From positions 720,139-784,138 of the forward strand of contig NZ_BMDC01000001.1 of assembly GCF_014635585.1 (NCBI RefSeq): a DNA stretch of 64,000 bases, written 5' to 3'. The translations under genes were made by a program, and so were the position numbers. This DNA is from Rothia aerolata (lineage in GTDB: Bacteria; Actinomycetota; Actinomycetes; Actinomycetales; Micrococcaceae). The number at the start of each line of letters is the position of its first letter. Positions within the stretch are counted from its first letter, which is position 1. Of the stretch, positions 16,872 to 24,050 are shown piece by piece. The notes beneath the pieces were generated by a model, which saw nothing but the letters and a program-made list of their open reading frames with translations, was not told where the DNA came from and searched no databases.

Positions 16872-18152
16872 ATGAAGGTTACAAACGCTCAGGAACTAGC
16901 AGAAGCAATCAACTCCGGCGAACTCAACATTGAGATTGAAGGCACCATTAAGGGTTCCCCCTCGATTACCCTTCCCGAAGGCGCAACCCTCAGCGGCGGT
17001 ACTTTGGAATTCACCGCAAAGGGCGTTCGCCTGACCGCCAACAACACCCTGCGCGACGTCGTCATTAAGACCACCGACTACGAAGTCGCTATCTACAATG
17101 ACACCTCGCTGACCGACGCCGGCACCTTCACCCTCAACAATGTCACCACCGTTGGTCAGATTTACATTATTGCCGAGGGCAACCTGAAGACCGCCCGCGT
17201 TGAGGCAGACCAGGTTACCGTTGCCGCAGCTGACGTACGCGGCCGCGTTGAGCAGCCCCACGGCTTTGGCGTAGACGTGCTCCAGGGTGGCTTCACTCTC
17301 TGGAACCGCAACTCCGACCCCGAATCGCTCTTCACCGCAACCCTGAAGGGCATCAATATTGGTAGCGAAGAAAGCCCGGTACGTGGTTCCGGCCTCTTCG
17401 TTGACGGCTACACCGACCGCGAGGGTAAGCTGACCGGCGGTAAGTTCACCGCTGACCTGATTGAGACCGGCACTGTCGTTACCGACGGCGGTATCGCCCC
17501 GGGCACCCCCGATAAGATTTCCGGCGGCGTCTTTGTACTGGGCGGTGCAATTGTTGAGAAGGTTGTCAACAGCGGCCCCGTGACCACCCACGGCCAGAAC
17601 GACATGGTTCTGGACCTCTGGGGTAAGACCGAAAGCTGGGTTGCCAACGCTCCCATTACCTCTACCGGCCCCTCCGGTATCGGCTTTGTGAACTTCGGCG
17701 ACATGGGCAATCTGGAAATCAACGCCCCCGTGGTCACCAGCGGCCTGGGCGCTCGCGGCTTCAACGTCTACGACGGCTACGTGAAGTCCGCTAAGTTCCA
17801 GTCCATCACCACCCACGGTGACGGCGCTATCGGTATTCAGGTTTCCAAGCCCATGGGCACCATTGAGGTGGTTGAGGACGTTCACACCACCGGTGCTGAG
17901 GGTCTGAGCCTGGTCAAGGGTGTTCAGATGACTCTGAAGGCAATTGGCGTTTCTATCAAGCCCGGCGGCGAGCTGGAAGGCCTCTCCGTGGGCGGTAACG
18001 TGATTACCGAAGCTGATGACCTGGTGAGCTTCGAGGTGCTCAAGGGCGCCAAGATCAGCAAGCTCTCCCTGGTAGGCATCGAATCCCGCGGTAAGAACTC
18101 CGTTGCTTCCCTGGTTGAGGGCGAAATCCTCGAGGGTTCCGCTGACTTCTAA
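16872..18152 (+). CDS. Predicted right-handed beta-helix protein, highly codon-biased, no signal peptide
   Basis: A 426-residue protein of unknown function starting at ATG 16872 (MKVTNAQELAEAI), with AAGGAA about 10 bases upstream. The whole chain is short, regularly alternating beta-strands and turns rich in Gly, Val, Thr and Asn (for example TLPEGATLSGGTLEFTAKG, TADLIETGTVVTDGG), the look of a parallel beta-helix. There is no signal peptide, membrane helix, cysteine or cell-wall anchor, so a cytoplasmic place is implied. Codons are almost only the preferred ones, as in ribosomal or central metabolic genes, and a strong terminator follows. It is probably abundant. It stands alone between a convergent-facing membrane protein gene and the AbiF-like gene. 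Confidence 0.8.
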   Translation: MKVTNAQELAEAINSGELNIEIEGTIKGSPSITLPEGATLSGGTLEFTAKGVRLTANNTLRDVVIKTTDYEVAIYNDTSLTDAGTFTLNNVTTVGQIYIIAEGNLKTARVEADQVTVAAADVRGRVEQPHGFGVDVLQGGFTLWNRNSDPESLFTATLKGINIGSEESPVRGSGLFVDGYTDREGKLTGGKFTADLIETGTVVTDGGIAPGTPDKISGGVFVLGGAIVEKVVNSGPVTTHGQNDMVLDLWGKTESWVANAPITSTGPSGIGFVNFGDMGNLEINAPVVTSGLGARGFNVYDGYVKSAKFQSITTHGDGAIGIQVSKPMGTIEVVEDVHTTGAEGLSLVKGVQMTLKAIGVSIKPGGELEGLSVGGNVITEADDLVSFEVLKGAKISKLSLVGIESRGKNSVASLVEGEILEGSADF

Positions 18153-18176
18153 GCGTGCAAGGTAGCCAAGATTTAG

Positions 18177-18210
18177 AAATAGCCCCTGAGCTTTAGCTCA
18201 GGGGCTATTT
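18177..18210 (+). terminator. Strong terminator after the beta-helix gene
   Basis: AAATAGCCCCTGAGCT and AGCTCAGGGGCTATTT pair perfectly over 16 bp around TT, followed by GTTTG. It may also stop transcripts from the converging AbiF-like gene. Confidence 0.9.
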
Positions 18211-18344
18211 GTTTGGGTTATAGGACAAATTTGTGTTCGCCCCGCGCGGGAGCTCGGTGTTGACAAGGTGAAAGTTTCTTCTTTCCGGGTCATCTAAGGT
18301 ACAAGCGAGGTTAGCATGTGGACGCCGATGGGAGTCCTTCAAAA

Positions 18345-19280
18345 TCAGTGTATCCACAGTGGTAACCTGTTCCAACCTACGGGGACGCCCATATGGCTGA
18401 GGGGAAGTACCTTAGAGTGGGGGTAGGTCGTTAACACAGTGGGTAGGACCGTTGTGTCACCGATATGAAGCTCGGTCAAGATGTACTGGATAAGCGTGAG
18501 CTGGCCGAACGTTCTATTGAGTGCTTTTGCAGCAGATACAAGCTCTGGCACATCTTGCGCCGTAGGCAGTTTAGGTTTTAGTGCATAAACCCTATTGAAC
18601 ATCCGAGCATGATGCGCAGAGTAGTTCCGGACAATATTTAGGGCTTTGAGCCACGAGCCAAGCTGGGCAGCAGTGAGCCTTATCCGAGCTGCGATGGAAT
18701 CTCGTACGTCTATCGGGGAGAGTTGGTAGAGGTAGGATAATGCTCCCCAGTCGATGACCTCTACGGCTGCCCATATGGGAAGTTGTCCTGAGTACTTCTT
18801 CTTGTGGTGGATAACGAAGTCTTCGCGTGACCGGGAAAACTCCTTATCGTAGAGATGTTTCCACTTCCGATAGGTCGCAGAGGGTTGGTTAGCAGGCCCT
18901 GACTCTCTGGCAGGTGAACCGAGAAGTTCGGGCTTCAAATGAATCAGAGGGTCAATACGTCCGAGCTCGTATCCCAGCATTGAACGAATCGCTAGCTCGA
19001 TGGGGATTAGACAGGTAAAAACGCCTACCCGGAGCCTTTCATCGAATTTATAGAGTGAAAGGACTTCTTCGAAGGAAACGCCATCGACGAACGTGTCGAG
19101 CCGTTGACCGTTGTTTGGATTAAGTTCACGATAGGAGTACCAGTATCCAGAGAGCCGGTAGTAGTTAACGCGTTCGAGTACCTGCCGGGCTCTAACCTCA
19201 TCTTCAATGTGCATACCGCGCGATTGCAGAAGATCGATTTGTTGTTCATGAGACAGGAAGATTTTTGACGGCTGCGACAC
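18345..19280 (-). CDS. Abi_2/AbiF-like HEPN-domain abortive infection protein
   Basis: A 311-residue Abi_2-family (AbiD/AbiF type) protein. I choose GTG 19280 because GAGGGG stands 6 bases before it and the sequence then opens SQPSKIFLSHEQQIDLLQS, the normal family N-terminus; the frame stays open to 19487 but that part resembles no domain. Family hallmarks are NYYRLSGYWYSYRE (about 39-52), IPIELAIRSMLGYELG (92-107), PIWAAVEVIDWGALSYLY (168-185) and the HEPN ribonuclease motif R218-N-Y-S-A-H223. Such proteins act as RNases in abortive phage defence; AbiF members have been reported with a non-coding RNA antitoxin. Codon use is far less biased than in neighbours, suggesting acquisition. It lies beside the 3' end of ssrA. 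Confidence 0.88.
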   Translation of the reverse strand: MSQPSKIFLSHEQQIDLLQSRGMHIEDEVRARQVLERVNYYRLSGYWYSYRELNPNNGQRLDTFVDGVSFEEVLSLYKFDERLRVGVFTCLIPIELAIRSMLGYELGRIDPLIHLKPELLGSPARESGPANQPSATYRKWKHLYDKEFSRSREDFVIHHKKKYSGQLPIWAAVEVIDWGALSYLYQLSPIDVRDSIAARIRLTAAQLGSWLKALNIVRNYSAHHARMFNRVYALKPKLPTAQDVPELVSAAKALNRTFGQLTLIQYILTELHIGDTTVLPTVLTTYPHSKVLPLSHMGVPVGWNRLPLWIH

Positions 19281-19305
19281 ATGAATCCCCTCGGAAAGGC
19301 CGAAG

Positions 19306-19359
19306 AAAAATGAGGACCGGCCCTGGACTGCTACAACGAGCAGCGGAACCGGTCTTGAT
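19306..19359 (-). ncRNA. Candidate AbiF-associated small RNA (possible RNA antitoxin)
   Basis: Minus strand. After a good -10 element the predicted transcript starts near 19359 and folds into one long hairpin. The outer stem is GACCGGTTC (19354-19346) with GGGCCGGTC (19323-19315), nine pairs including two G-U. The inner stem is GCTGCT (19344-19339) with AGCAGT (19332-19327), and the loop is CGTTGT. A CTCATTTTTC tail follows, as in an intrinsic terminator. The toxin GTG lies about 26 bases further on. This promoter, structured RNA, terminator, toxin order is that of toxin-antitoxin loci with an RNA antitoxin. It could instead be an attenuator in the toxin leader. Boundaries are estimates. Confidence 0.5.
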
Positions 19360-19365
19360 GAAGCT

Positions 19366-19394
19366 ATCATACCTGGTTCTGCCCTGCCGAGCAA
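19366..19394 (-). promoter_or_regulatory. Predicted sigma-A promoter for the small RNA and AbiF-like gene
   Basis: On the minus strand, TTGCTC (19394-19389) and TATGAT (19371-19366) are separated by exactly 17 bases. The predicted start is about 7 bases later, directly before the hairpin RNA. Confidence 0.55.
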
Positions 19395-19447
19395 GACCTC
19401 AAAAGTAGCCTTTGGTTGGGAGATTTGCCACCAGGCTCTCCCGCGAG

Positions 19448-19496
19448 AGGCCATTTTTAGACCGTTTTTCGCAGATTTCCGGTACAAAAATGGCCT
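19448..19496. repeat. 49-base inverted repeat upstream of the small RNA promoter
   Basis: AGGCCATTTTT (19448-19458) and AAAAATGGCCT (19486-19496) are perfect inverted copies. The next bases continue with ACCG and CGGT (19461-19464 and 19479-19482) after a two-base imperfection, giving a near-continuous stem with a 14-base loop. A small CTCTC-CCGC-GAGAG hairpin adjoins it at 19436-19449. It could be an operator, a second structured RNA or an insertion scar. Confidence 0.6.
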
Positions 19497-19547
19497 TTCG
19501 GCAACTCAACTAGCTTGAGACTAGCTCGTTGCAGCAAGAAGCATAAA

Positions 19548-19586
19548 AGGACTACCTTCGTGAATTAGTATCACAAAGGTAGTCCT
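19548..19586 (-). terminator. Terminator of ssrA
   Basis: Minus strand: AGGACTACCTTTGTGA pairs with TCACGAAGGTAGTCCT (one mismatch) around TACTAAT, then TTTTATG. It begins 3 bases past the encoded CCA end of tmRNA. Confidence 0.9.
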
Positions 19587-19588
19587 CA

Positions 19589-19958
19589 TGGTGGAGATGC
19601 GGGGAATCGAACCCCGGTCCGATGTGGAATCATCAGGGCTTCTCCGTGCGCAGTTTACGCTACGGTGTTTTCAGCTCCGGCACTTGCGTAAACACATATG
19701 CCGCCGAACCTATTCGTATAAAAGTCCCTCACTCCCCTACGACGAGGAAGTGAAGCAGTGGCCTTTTAAACTGATGCCGGTAACTGAGTCAAAGGCGAAC
19801 TCAGACCGACAGACTGGACTCGCGCTTAGGCAGCGAGTGCGAAGTCAGTGCGCTTAGATTTTGCACTTATTGTTTTGCAGCAGGTATTAACGAGTGTCTG
19901 CTACATCCTCGGCACGCTTCACCTGTCTCAACTCACATCGTCGAAACCGATCATCCCC
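19589..19958 (-). ncRNA. ssrA: Transfer-messenger RNA (tmRNA)
   Basis: A one-piece tmRNA of about 370 bases. The 5' end GGGGATGATCGGTTTCGACG (19958 down) pairs with the 3' acceptor strand CATCTCCACCA; the T-arm GGTTCGATTCCCC is intact and CCA is encoded (19589). The tag reading frame, at about 19863 to 19825, reads AKSKRTDFALAA then TAA, with the ALAA end recognised by ClpXP. tmRNA with SmpB rescues ribosomes stalled on broken messages and tags the unfinished protein. smpB is 860 bases upstream on the same strand. The 3' end is a well-known integration site for mobile DNA, and the AbiF-like gene sits there. Confidence 0.97.
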
Positions 19959-20059
19959 AATATTCTTTTGTCAAAGAACTTTGCCAACCCCTACAAGTTT
20001 TCTGCTTGAACTTACCTAAGCGTTCTACAGGACCATGCAAAAGTTGAACACTTAAATAT

Positions 20060-20092
20060 ACACCCGCCTGGCAAGCTTTGCCAAGCGGGTGT
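20060..20092 (-). terminator. Hairpin terminator between ssrA and the DUF4190-type gene
   Basis: ACACCCGCCTGGCAA and TTGCCAAGCGGGTGT pair with one mismatch. On the minus strand it is followed by ATATTTAAG, so it likely ends the DUF4190-type gene transcript before ssrA. Confidence 0.7.
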
Positions 20093-20127
20093 ATCAGTAA
20101 ACCTCGGTAGATCGATAAAATCAGCGG

Positions 20128-20757
20128 CTAAGCGTTGCGGGCTCCGCTCTCTTCTTCAGAGAAAATACCGTTGTTCGCCCAGTCATCGAGGCACTGTTCG
20201 TAGGCAGCCTGGTCATTCATGAGGTCACCGCATTCCTGCAGACCGTCCATCGCAAGACCACCAAAGAAGATTGTAAAGAGCAGGAAAGCCGCACCGAGCA
20301 GGGTACCGATAATACTCAGTACCAGGCCGGTAATCGCCATACCCTTCTTGGCGCCGGGAGTCTTGCCCAGCTTAACCAGAGCAATAATGCCCAGGATTGC
20401 GCCAACAATACCTGCCAGGGTTCCCAAGCCCAATAACCAGCAGGTCAGAATTGCCACGATACCCAGAACCAGCGAGGCGATGCCCAGACCGTGGCCGGCA
20501 GGCTTCTGGCCATTGACGTAGCCGGGCTGGCCGTACTGGTTGTAGGAGCTATAGGGAGCAGGCTGCTGCTGGTAGGGCTGAGACTGGTACTGGTTGTCAG
20601 CGTTGCCCTGCTGGCTGTACTGGGTTGAACCATACTGATTGGAATCATACTGGTAAGATCCCTGCTGGTCATTGCTGTACTGGCCGGGAACGTAGGTGTC
20701 TGAAGAATTTTCGGGGACGCTTCCTGAGCCCTTGTTCCAGCTACCGTTTTCTGACAT
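20128..20757 (-). CDS. DUF4190-type membrane protein with Gln/Tyr-rich N-terminus
   Basis: A 209-residue protein. Residues 1-85 are low-complexity and rich in Gln, Tyr, Ser and Asn (YDSNQYGSTQYSQQGN, QSQPYQQQPAPYSSYNQYGQ). Two to three membrane helices follow (GIASLVLGIVAILTCWLLGL; MAITGLVLSIIGTLLGAAFL), with the DUF4190 arrangement, and a short acidic tail. Many actinobacterial membrane proteins share this disordered-Q/Y plus DUF4190 design; the role is unknown. It lies 56 bases downstream of smpB on the same strand and has its own TAGAGGAGAGTAGCA ribosome-binding region. Confidence 0.75.
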   Translation of the reverse strand: MSENGSWNKGSGSVPENSSDTYVPGQYSNDQQGSYQYDSNQYGSTQYSQQGNADNQYQSQPYQQQPAPYSSYNQYGQPGYVNGQKPAGHGLGIASLVLGIVAILTCWLLGLGTLAGIVGAILGIIALVKLGKTPGAKKGMAITGLVLSIIGTLLGAAFLLFTIFFGGLAMDGLQECGDLMNDQAAYEQCLDDWANNGIFSEEESGARNA

Positions 20758-20813
20758 TGCTACTCTCCTCTAGCGTGGTGTTTATGGGATGGTTGGTGTT
20801 CTAGTTTAGCGGA

Positions 20814-21305
20814 CTAGCCCAGGTTCTTATACCGCATGGCGCGGGCTGCCTCCAGATTATCTTGGCGTTCGCGCAGGGCCTGGCGCTTGTCGTAGTCCCG
20901 CTTACCGGTGGCCAGCGCTATTTCTACCTTGGCCAGTCCGTTGCTGAAGTAGAGTTTGAGCGGCACCACGGTGTAGCCGGTTTCCTTGAGCTTCTGTTCA
21001 ATCTTGTTGATCTCGCTGCGGTGGAGCAGGAGTTTACGACGGCGCCGCGCGGCGTGGTTGGTCCAGGAGCCGTGGCCGTATTCGGCAATATGGATGCCCT
21101 CAAGCCAGAGTTCGTTGCCGTACATCTGGCAGAAGCCGTCGGTAATTGAGGCGCCGCCGTCTCGCAGGGATTTGACCTCGGTGCCCATCAGAGCCAGGCC
21201 AGCCTCGTAGGTATCAACAATGTTGTAGTTGTGGCGGGCCTTGCGGTTGGTTGCCACCACGTGGTTGTTTTGGTCTTTTTCGTTCTTCTTTTTCTTGGTT
21301 GCCAT
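20814..21305 (-). CDS. smpB: SsrA-binding protein SmpB
   Basis: A 163-residue SmpB, the tmRNA partner that takes the place of the codon-anticodon pair in the A site. Core motifs are ATNRKARHNYNIVDTYEAGL, GTEVKSLRDG, and the C-terminal tail GKRDYDKRQALRERQ that enters the mRNA channel. The N-terminus is Lys/Asn-rich (MATKKKKNEKDQNNH). It follows prfB by 5 bases. In most relatives ftsE and ftsX lie between these two genes; they are absent here. Confidence 0.96.
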   Translation of the reverse strand: MATKKKKNEKDQNNHVVATNRKARHNYNIVDTYEAGLALMGTEVKSLRDGGASITDGFCQMYGNELWLEGIHIAEYGHGSWTNHAARRRRKLLLHRSEINKIEQKLKETGYTVVPLKLYFSNGLAKVEIALATGKRDYDKRQALRERQDNLEAARAMRYKNLG

Positions 21306-21310
21306 TATTC

Positions 21311-22426
21311 CTAGTCTTCTTCAGCTTTGCCAGATGCTCGCCAGCGAATTCCCGCGTCGATAAACCCGTTGATGTGGCCGTCGAAGACTGAGGTGGGGTT
21401 GCCTTCTTCGTAGTTGGTGCGCAGGTCTTTGACCATCTGGTAGGGGTTGAGCACATAAGAGCGCATCTGGTCTCCCCAGGATGCTTTTACATCGCCAGCC
21501 AGTTCTTTCTTTTTGGCGTTTTCCTCCTCTTTTTTGAGGAGGAGAAGGCGGGACTGGAGCACACGCAGTGCCGCCGCTCGGTTTTGGATTTGGGACTTTT
21601 CGTTCTGCATGGAAACCACAATGCCGGTGGGCAGGTGGGTCATGCGCACAGCGGAGTCGGTGGTGTTCACCGACTGGCCACCGGGGCCTGAGCTGCGGAA
21701 AACATCAATCTTGAGGTCGGTTTCGGGAATATCGATGGTCTCGGTTCCCTCAAAGAGAGGAATCACCTCAACCGCGGCGAAGGAGGTCATGCGCTTACCC
21801 TGCGAGTTAAAGGGTGAGATGCGCACCAGCCGGTGGGTTCCCGCCTCGACGGAGAGTCGCCCGAAAGAGAAGGGAGCTTTCACCTCAAAGGTGGTGGATT
21901 TAATACCGGCCTCTTCGGCATAGGAGGTATCCATGACGGTGGTCTCATAGCCGTTCTGCTCCGCCCAGCGCAGATACATGCGCTGGAGCCGTTCGGCGAA
22001 GTCGGAGGCATCGACGCCGCCGGCGCCGGCACGAATAGTGACGACGGCGTCCAGCTCGTCGTACTCCCCCGACATCAGGGTAACCACCTCAAGCTCCGCC
22101 AGCTTTTTCTTCAGGGCAGTGAGTTCTTCGGCGGCGTCGTCCAAAAGCTCAGACTCGCCCTCTTCCTCGGCCAGCTCAACCATTGCCTCGAGGTCGTTGA
22201 TACGCTCCTCGAGTTCGGTCAAACGCTCTAGCTCTGACTGCTTGTGGGAAAGGGAGGAAGTGACCTTCTGCGCTTGGTCGGGGTCGTCCCAAAGATCGGG
22301 AGCGCCTGCAGCTTCGGAGAGTTCTTCGATGGCGCGCTTGAGACCCTCGACATCGCTCACCTCATTGATGGATGCCAGGGTTACTCGTAGTGCTTGAATC
22401 TCTGCGGAAAAGTCTATGGACGCCAT
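21311..22426 (-). CDS. prfB: Peptide chain release factor 2
   Basis: A 371-residue RF2, which releases the finished chain at UGA and UAA. The stop-codon recognition motif SPF is in [10 protein letters not shown] and the catalytic GGQ motif is in [20 protein letters not shown]. The gene is one open frame; the UGA programmed frameshift near codon 25 known in many bacteria is not present, so RF2 level is not self-controlled that way here. It starts at ATG 22426 and leads a prfB-smpB pair. Confidence 0.96.
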   Translation of the reverse strand: MASIDFSAEIQALRVTLASINEVSDVEGLKRAIEELSEAAGAPDLWDDPDQAQKVTSSLSHKQSELERLTELEERINDLEAMVELAEEEGESELLDDAAEELTALKKKLAELEVVTLMSGEYDELDAVVTIRAGAGGVDASDFAERLQRMYLRWAEQNGYETTVMDTSYAEEAGIKSTTFEVKAPFSFGRLSVEAGTHRLVRISPFNSQGKRMTSFAAVEVIPLFEGTETIDIPETDLKIDVFRSSGPGGQSVNTTDSAVRMTHLPTGIVVSMQNEKSQIQNRAAALRVLQSRLLLLKKEEENAKKKELAGDVKASWGDQMRSYVLNPYQMVKDLRTNYEEGNPTSVFDGHINGFIDAGIRWRASGKAEED

Positions 22427-22513
22427 GACTCTTAAGCCTAACGGATAAAGCCTGCGCTCGGGCGCTGTTCAGCCCAACGCATGAGAGGTATATGGTGATT
22501 TTCCGCGCGATAT

Positions 22514-22957
22514 TCACTGTTGCAAGCGGCTACGGGCGGTGCTCTGAGCCGAGATAGGAACTCCCTCCGGTAGCACCAGAGAGACCATGGGTACCCGGGC
22601 GTAGCTGGTGAGTTCTACGTTCGCGCTGCGGTTGTCTGAACTCCCGGTTGCTGGCCCTATGGCCAACTGGTTGAACTGGTCGTAGGCGCCGGAGTCGGTG
22701 AGGAAGGTTCGGGTAGCTTCGCTAACCTGGCTATCGGTAAAGATCACCTGGGGAGCTTCGCCGTTGAGTTCTACGGTCTCCACCGAGTTTGCTACTGCGG
22801 ACGCCGTCTGGTCGGCGAGCGCCTGCAGCTTCGACTTTTCGATGTAGACCTGGGTGATACCGATGGTCACCGAGGCGATGAGAAGGAGCAGGGCGCAGAG
22901 ACCAATCAGCAGGAGGGAAATGCTGCCCTGTTCTCGGTCGTGGGCTGGATATCTCAT
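22514..22957 (-). CDS. Tad-locus protein with N-terminal helix, TadG/Rv3654c-like
   Basis: A 147-residue protein, last in the Tad operon. The N-terminal 12 residues (MRYPAHDREQGS) precede one hydrophobic helix (ISLLLIGLCALLLLIASVTI) and a beta-rich outer domain. This is the layout of the Rv3654c/TadG-like pseudopilins, whose short leader is cut by a prepilin peptidase (here Q-G-S). The ATG overlaps the stop of the preceding gene by 4 bases (ATGA). It is probably a minor pilin or assembly protein at the cell surface. Confidence 0.7.
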   Translation of the reverse strand: MRYPAHDREQGSISLLLIGLCALLLLIASVTIGITQVYIEKSKLQALADQTASAVANSVETVELNGEAPQVIFTDSQVSEATRTFLTDSGAYDQFNQLAIGPATGSSDNRSANVELTSYARVPMVSLVLPEGVPISAQSTARSRLQQ

Positions 22958-23382
22958 CGGTATTTACCTCCCCAGGCGGTTGCGCTGGAGGTCATTTCTG
23001 CCATTTCTTGGTTGTTCATGCCGGGGATAAGCGGAATATTGACCGAGATAGCAACATCGACTCTCAGCGCTGATTCCTCGGTGCAGTCCCCGGTGCAGGA
23101 GACGGTGGCCGCTACCTGCTCTGGGGCGAATCCGTAGTCGGCTGCGGCAAAGGCGGCTGAGCGCTGAACGCTCGAATTGCTGATGGCGCTGCGTGGCGAA
23201 TTTTCGATGACCTGGATAGCCTGCTGGCTGGCAGCGATGGCCGCCATAGCTCCCGACTGCAGGCTAAAGATAGCCAGCAGAAAGTAGACGGTGGGAATCA
23301 TCAGCATGAGTCCCAGCCCCAGAAACTCGATCATGGCACTGCCGGTTTCAGAGGATTCGGCTTGGTTTTCTCGCGTGGTCAC
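22954..23382 (-). CDS. TadE-like minor pilin (second copy)
   Basis: A 142-residue TadE-like protein. A leader of about 15 polar residues (TTRENQAESSETGSAM) is followed by the pilin helix MIEFLGLGLMLMIPTVYFLL, with Glu at the fifth position after the likely cleavage site, as in TadE. Two Cys (SCTGDC near residue 98) could form a disulfide outside the cell. It overlaps the next gene by 4 bases and follows the other tadE-like gene after 3 bases. Confidence 0.75.
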   Translation of the reverse strand: MTTRENQAESSETGSAMIEFLGLGLMLMIPTVYFLLAIFSLQSGAMAAIAASQQAIQVIENSPRSAISNSSVQRSAAFAAADYGFAPEQVAATVSCTGDCTEESALRVDVAISVNIPLIPGMNNQEMAEMTSSATAWGGKYR

Positions 23383-23385
23383 TCT

Positions 23386-23811
23386 TTACTCACCGCTTCG
23401 GTTTTGAATCAGTGCGTGGCCCGAGACCGAAAAGCCCCGGTCGAAGCCGAAGGTTCCGACCACCGGGAGGTCTCCCTCCACCGTAATTTCTAGTGCGGCA
23501 GCGCCATCCACCACGGTCTCGTGTGCCTGAACAGAGTGGGCGTAGGGCAGCGGGAGTGATTGGTCGATGATGTCGCTGGTGCGGTCTACACCGTCAGCGT
23601 AGGTGCGATCGAGCAGGGTTCCGTAGCGGGCTCCCGAGGAGGCGGCGTCGGTCATAATATTCCGCACGTAAATAGCGAAGGCCAACTGAAGCACGCCCAG
23701 AAAGAGCAGCAAAACCAGCGCAGAGGTCATCACGAACTCGGCAGTGGCGTTGCCGTCGTCCTGCCTGTCCCTGCCAGCTAATTTTTTCTCAGAACCCCGC
23801 TCGGTCTTCAT
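23386..23811 (-). CDS. tadE: TadE-family minor pilin
   Basis: A 141-residue TadE protein starting at ATG 23811 (MKTERGSEKKLAG), whose A is shared with the stop of the preceding gene (TAATG). The class III leader and pilin core read DDGNATAEFVMTSALVLLLF, with Glu five residues after the G-N-A cleavage region. The outer part contains the usual NIMTDAASSGARYGTL block. TadE pseudopilins are needed for assembly of Flp pili. A longer frame upstream is only the overlapping pilin gene read in another frame. Confidence 0.82.
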   Translation of the reverse strand: MKTERGSEKKLAGRDRQDDGNATAEFVMTSALVLLLFLGVLQLAFAIYVRNIMTDAASSGARYGTLLDRTYADGVDRTSDIIDQSLPLPYAHSVQAHETVVDGAAALEITVEGDLPVVGTFGFDRGFSVSGHALIQNRSGE

Positions 23812-24029
23812 TAGCCACTCACCATCGACATTGCCTGATTGAACATGTTGACCAGGGCATCCTGGGCTACCACCAGCAGAGCCGCCACCAGAATCGCGGT
23901 CATCATGGTAATCATGACCCAACCGGGCACGTCGCCACGGTCTGAGGCGTCCTTGGAAGGGGCCTGGGAGCTCAGCAGAGAGGTGATAGCCGCCAGGAAG
24001 AGCAGATGGAGGCGGAGAAGTGGTTTCAT
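23811..24029 (-). CDS. Flp-pilin-like small protein of the Tad locus
   Basis: A 72-residue protein starting at ATG 24029 behind GAAAGG (an in-frame GTG at 24044 overlaps that ribosome-binding sequence). An N-terminal hydrophobic stretch (LLRLHLLFLAAITSLL) precedes a polar segment and a single helix WVMITMMTAILVAALLVVAQ. Position, size and the preceding DRGD make it the candidate major pilin. It lacks the Glu5-Tyr6 pair of classical Flp pilins; the helix starts with V-P-G-W instead. It sits between the tadC-like and tadE genes. Confidence 0.65.
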   Translation of the reverse strand: MKPLLRLHLLFLAAITSLLSSQAPSKDASDRGDVPGWVMITMMTAILVAALLVVAQDALVNMFNQAMSMVSG

Positions 24030-24050
24030 GGGATTACCTTTCACTTGTTT

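Noticed and set aside
16896-17885. 329-codon open frame antisense to the beta-helix gene
   Set aside because: Shadow of a highly biased gene; no start context.
18153-18344. Direct repeat of the ssrA 3' end as an attachment site beyond the Abi gene
   Set aside because: I looked for a copy of the tmRNA end in this gap and did not find one.
19588-19857. Open frame on the plus strand over ssrA
   Set aside because: It lies within tmRNA, whose ends, T-arm and tag are all intact.
21311-22426. Programmed frameshift in prfB
   Set aside because: The gene is one continuous frame from its ATG; no in-frame UGA with a slippery site was seen near codon 25.
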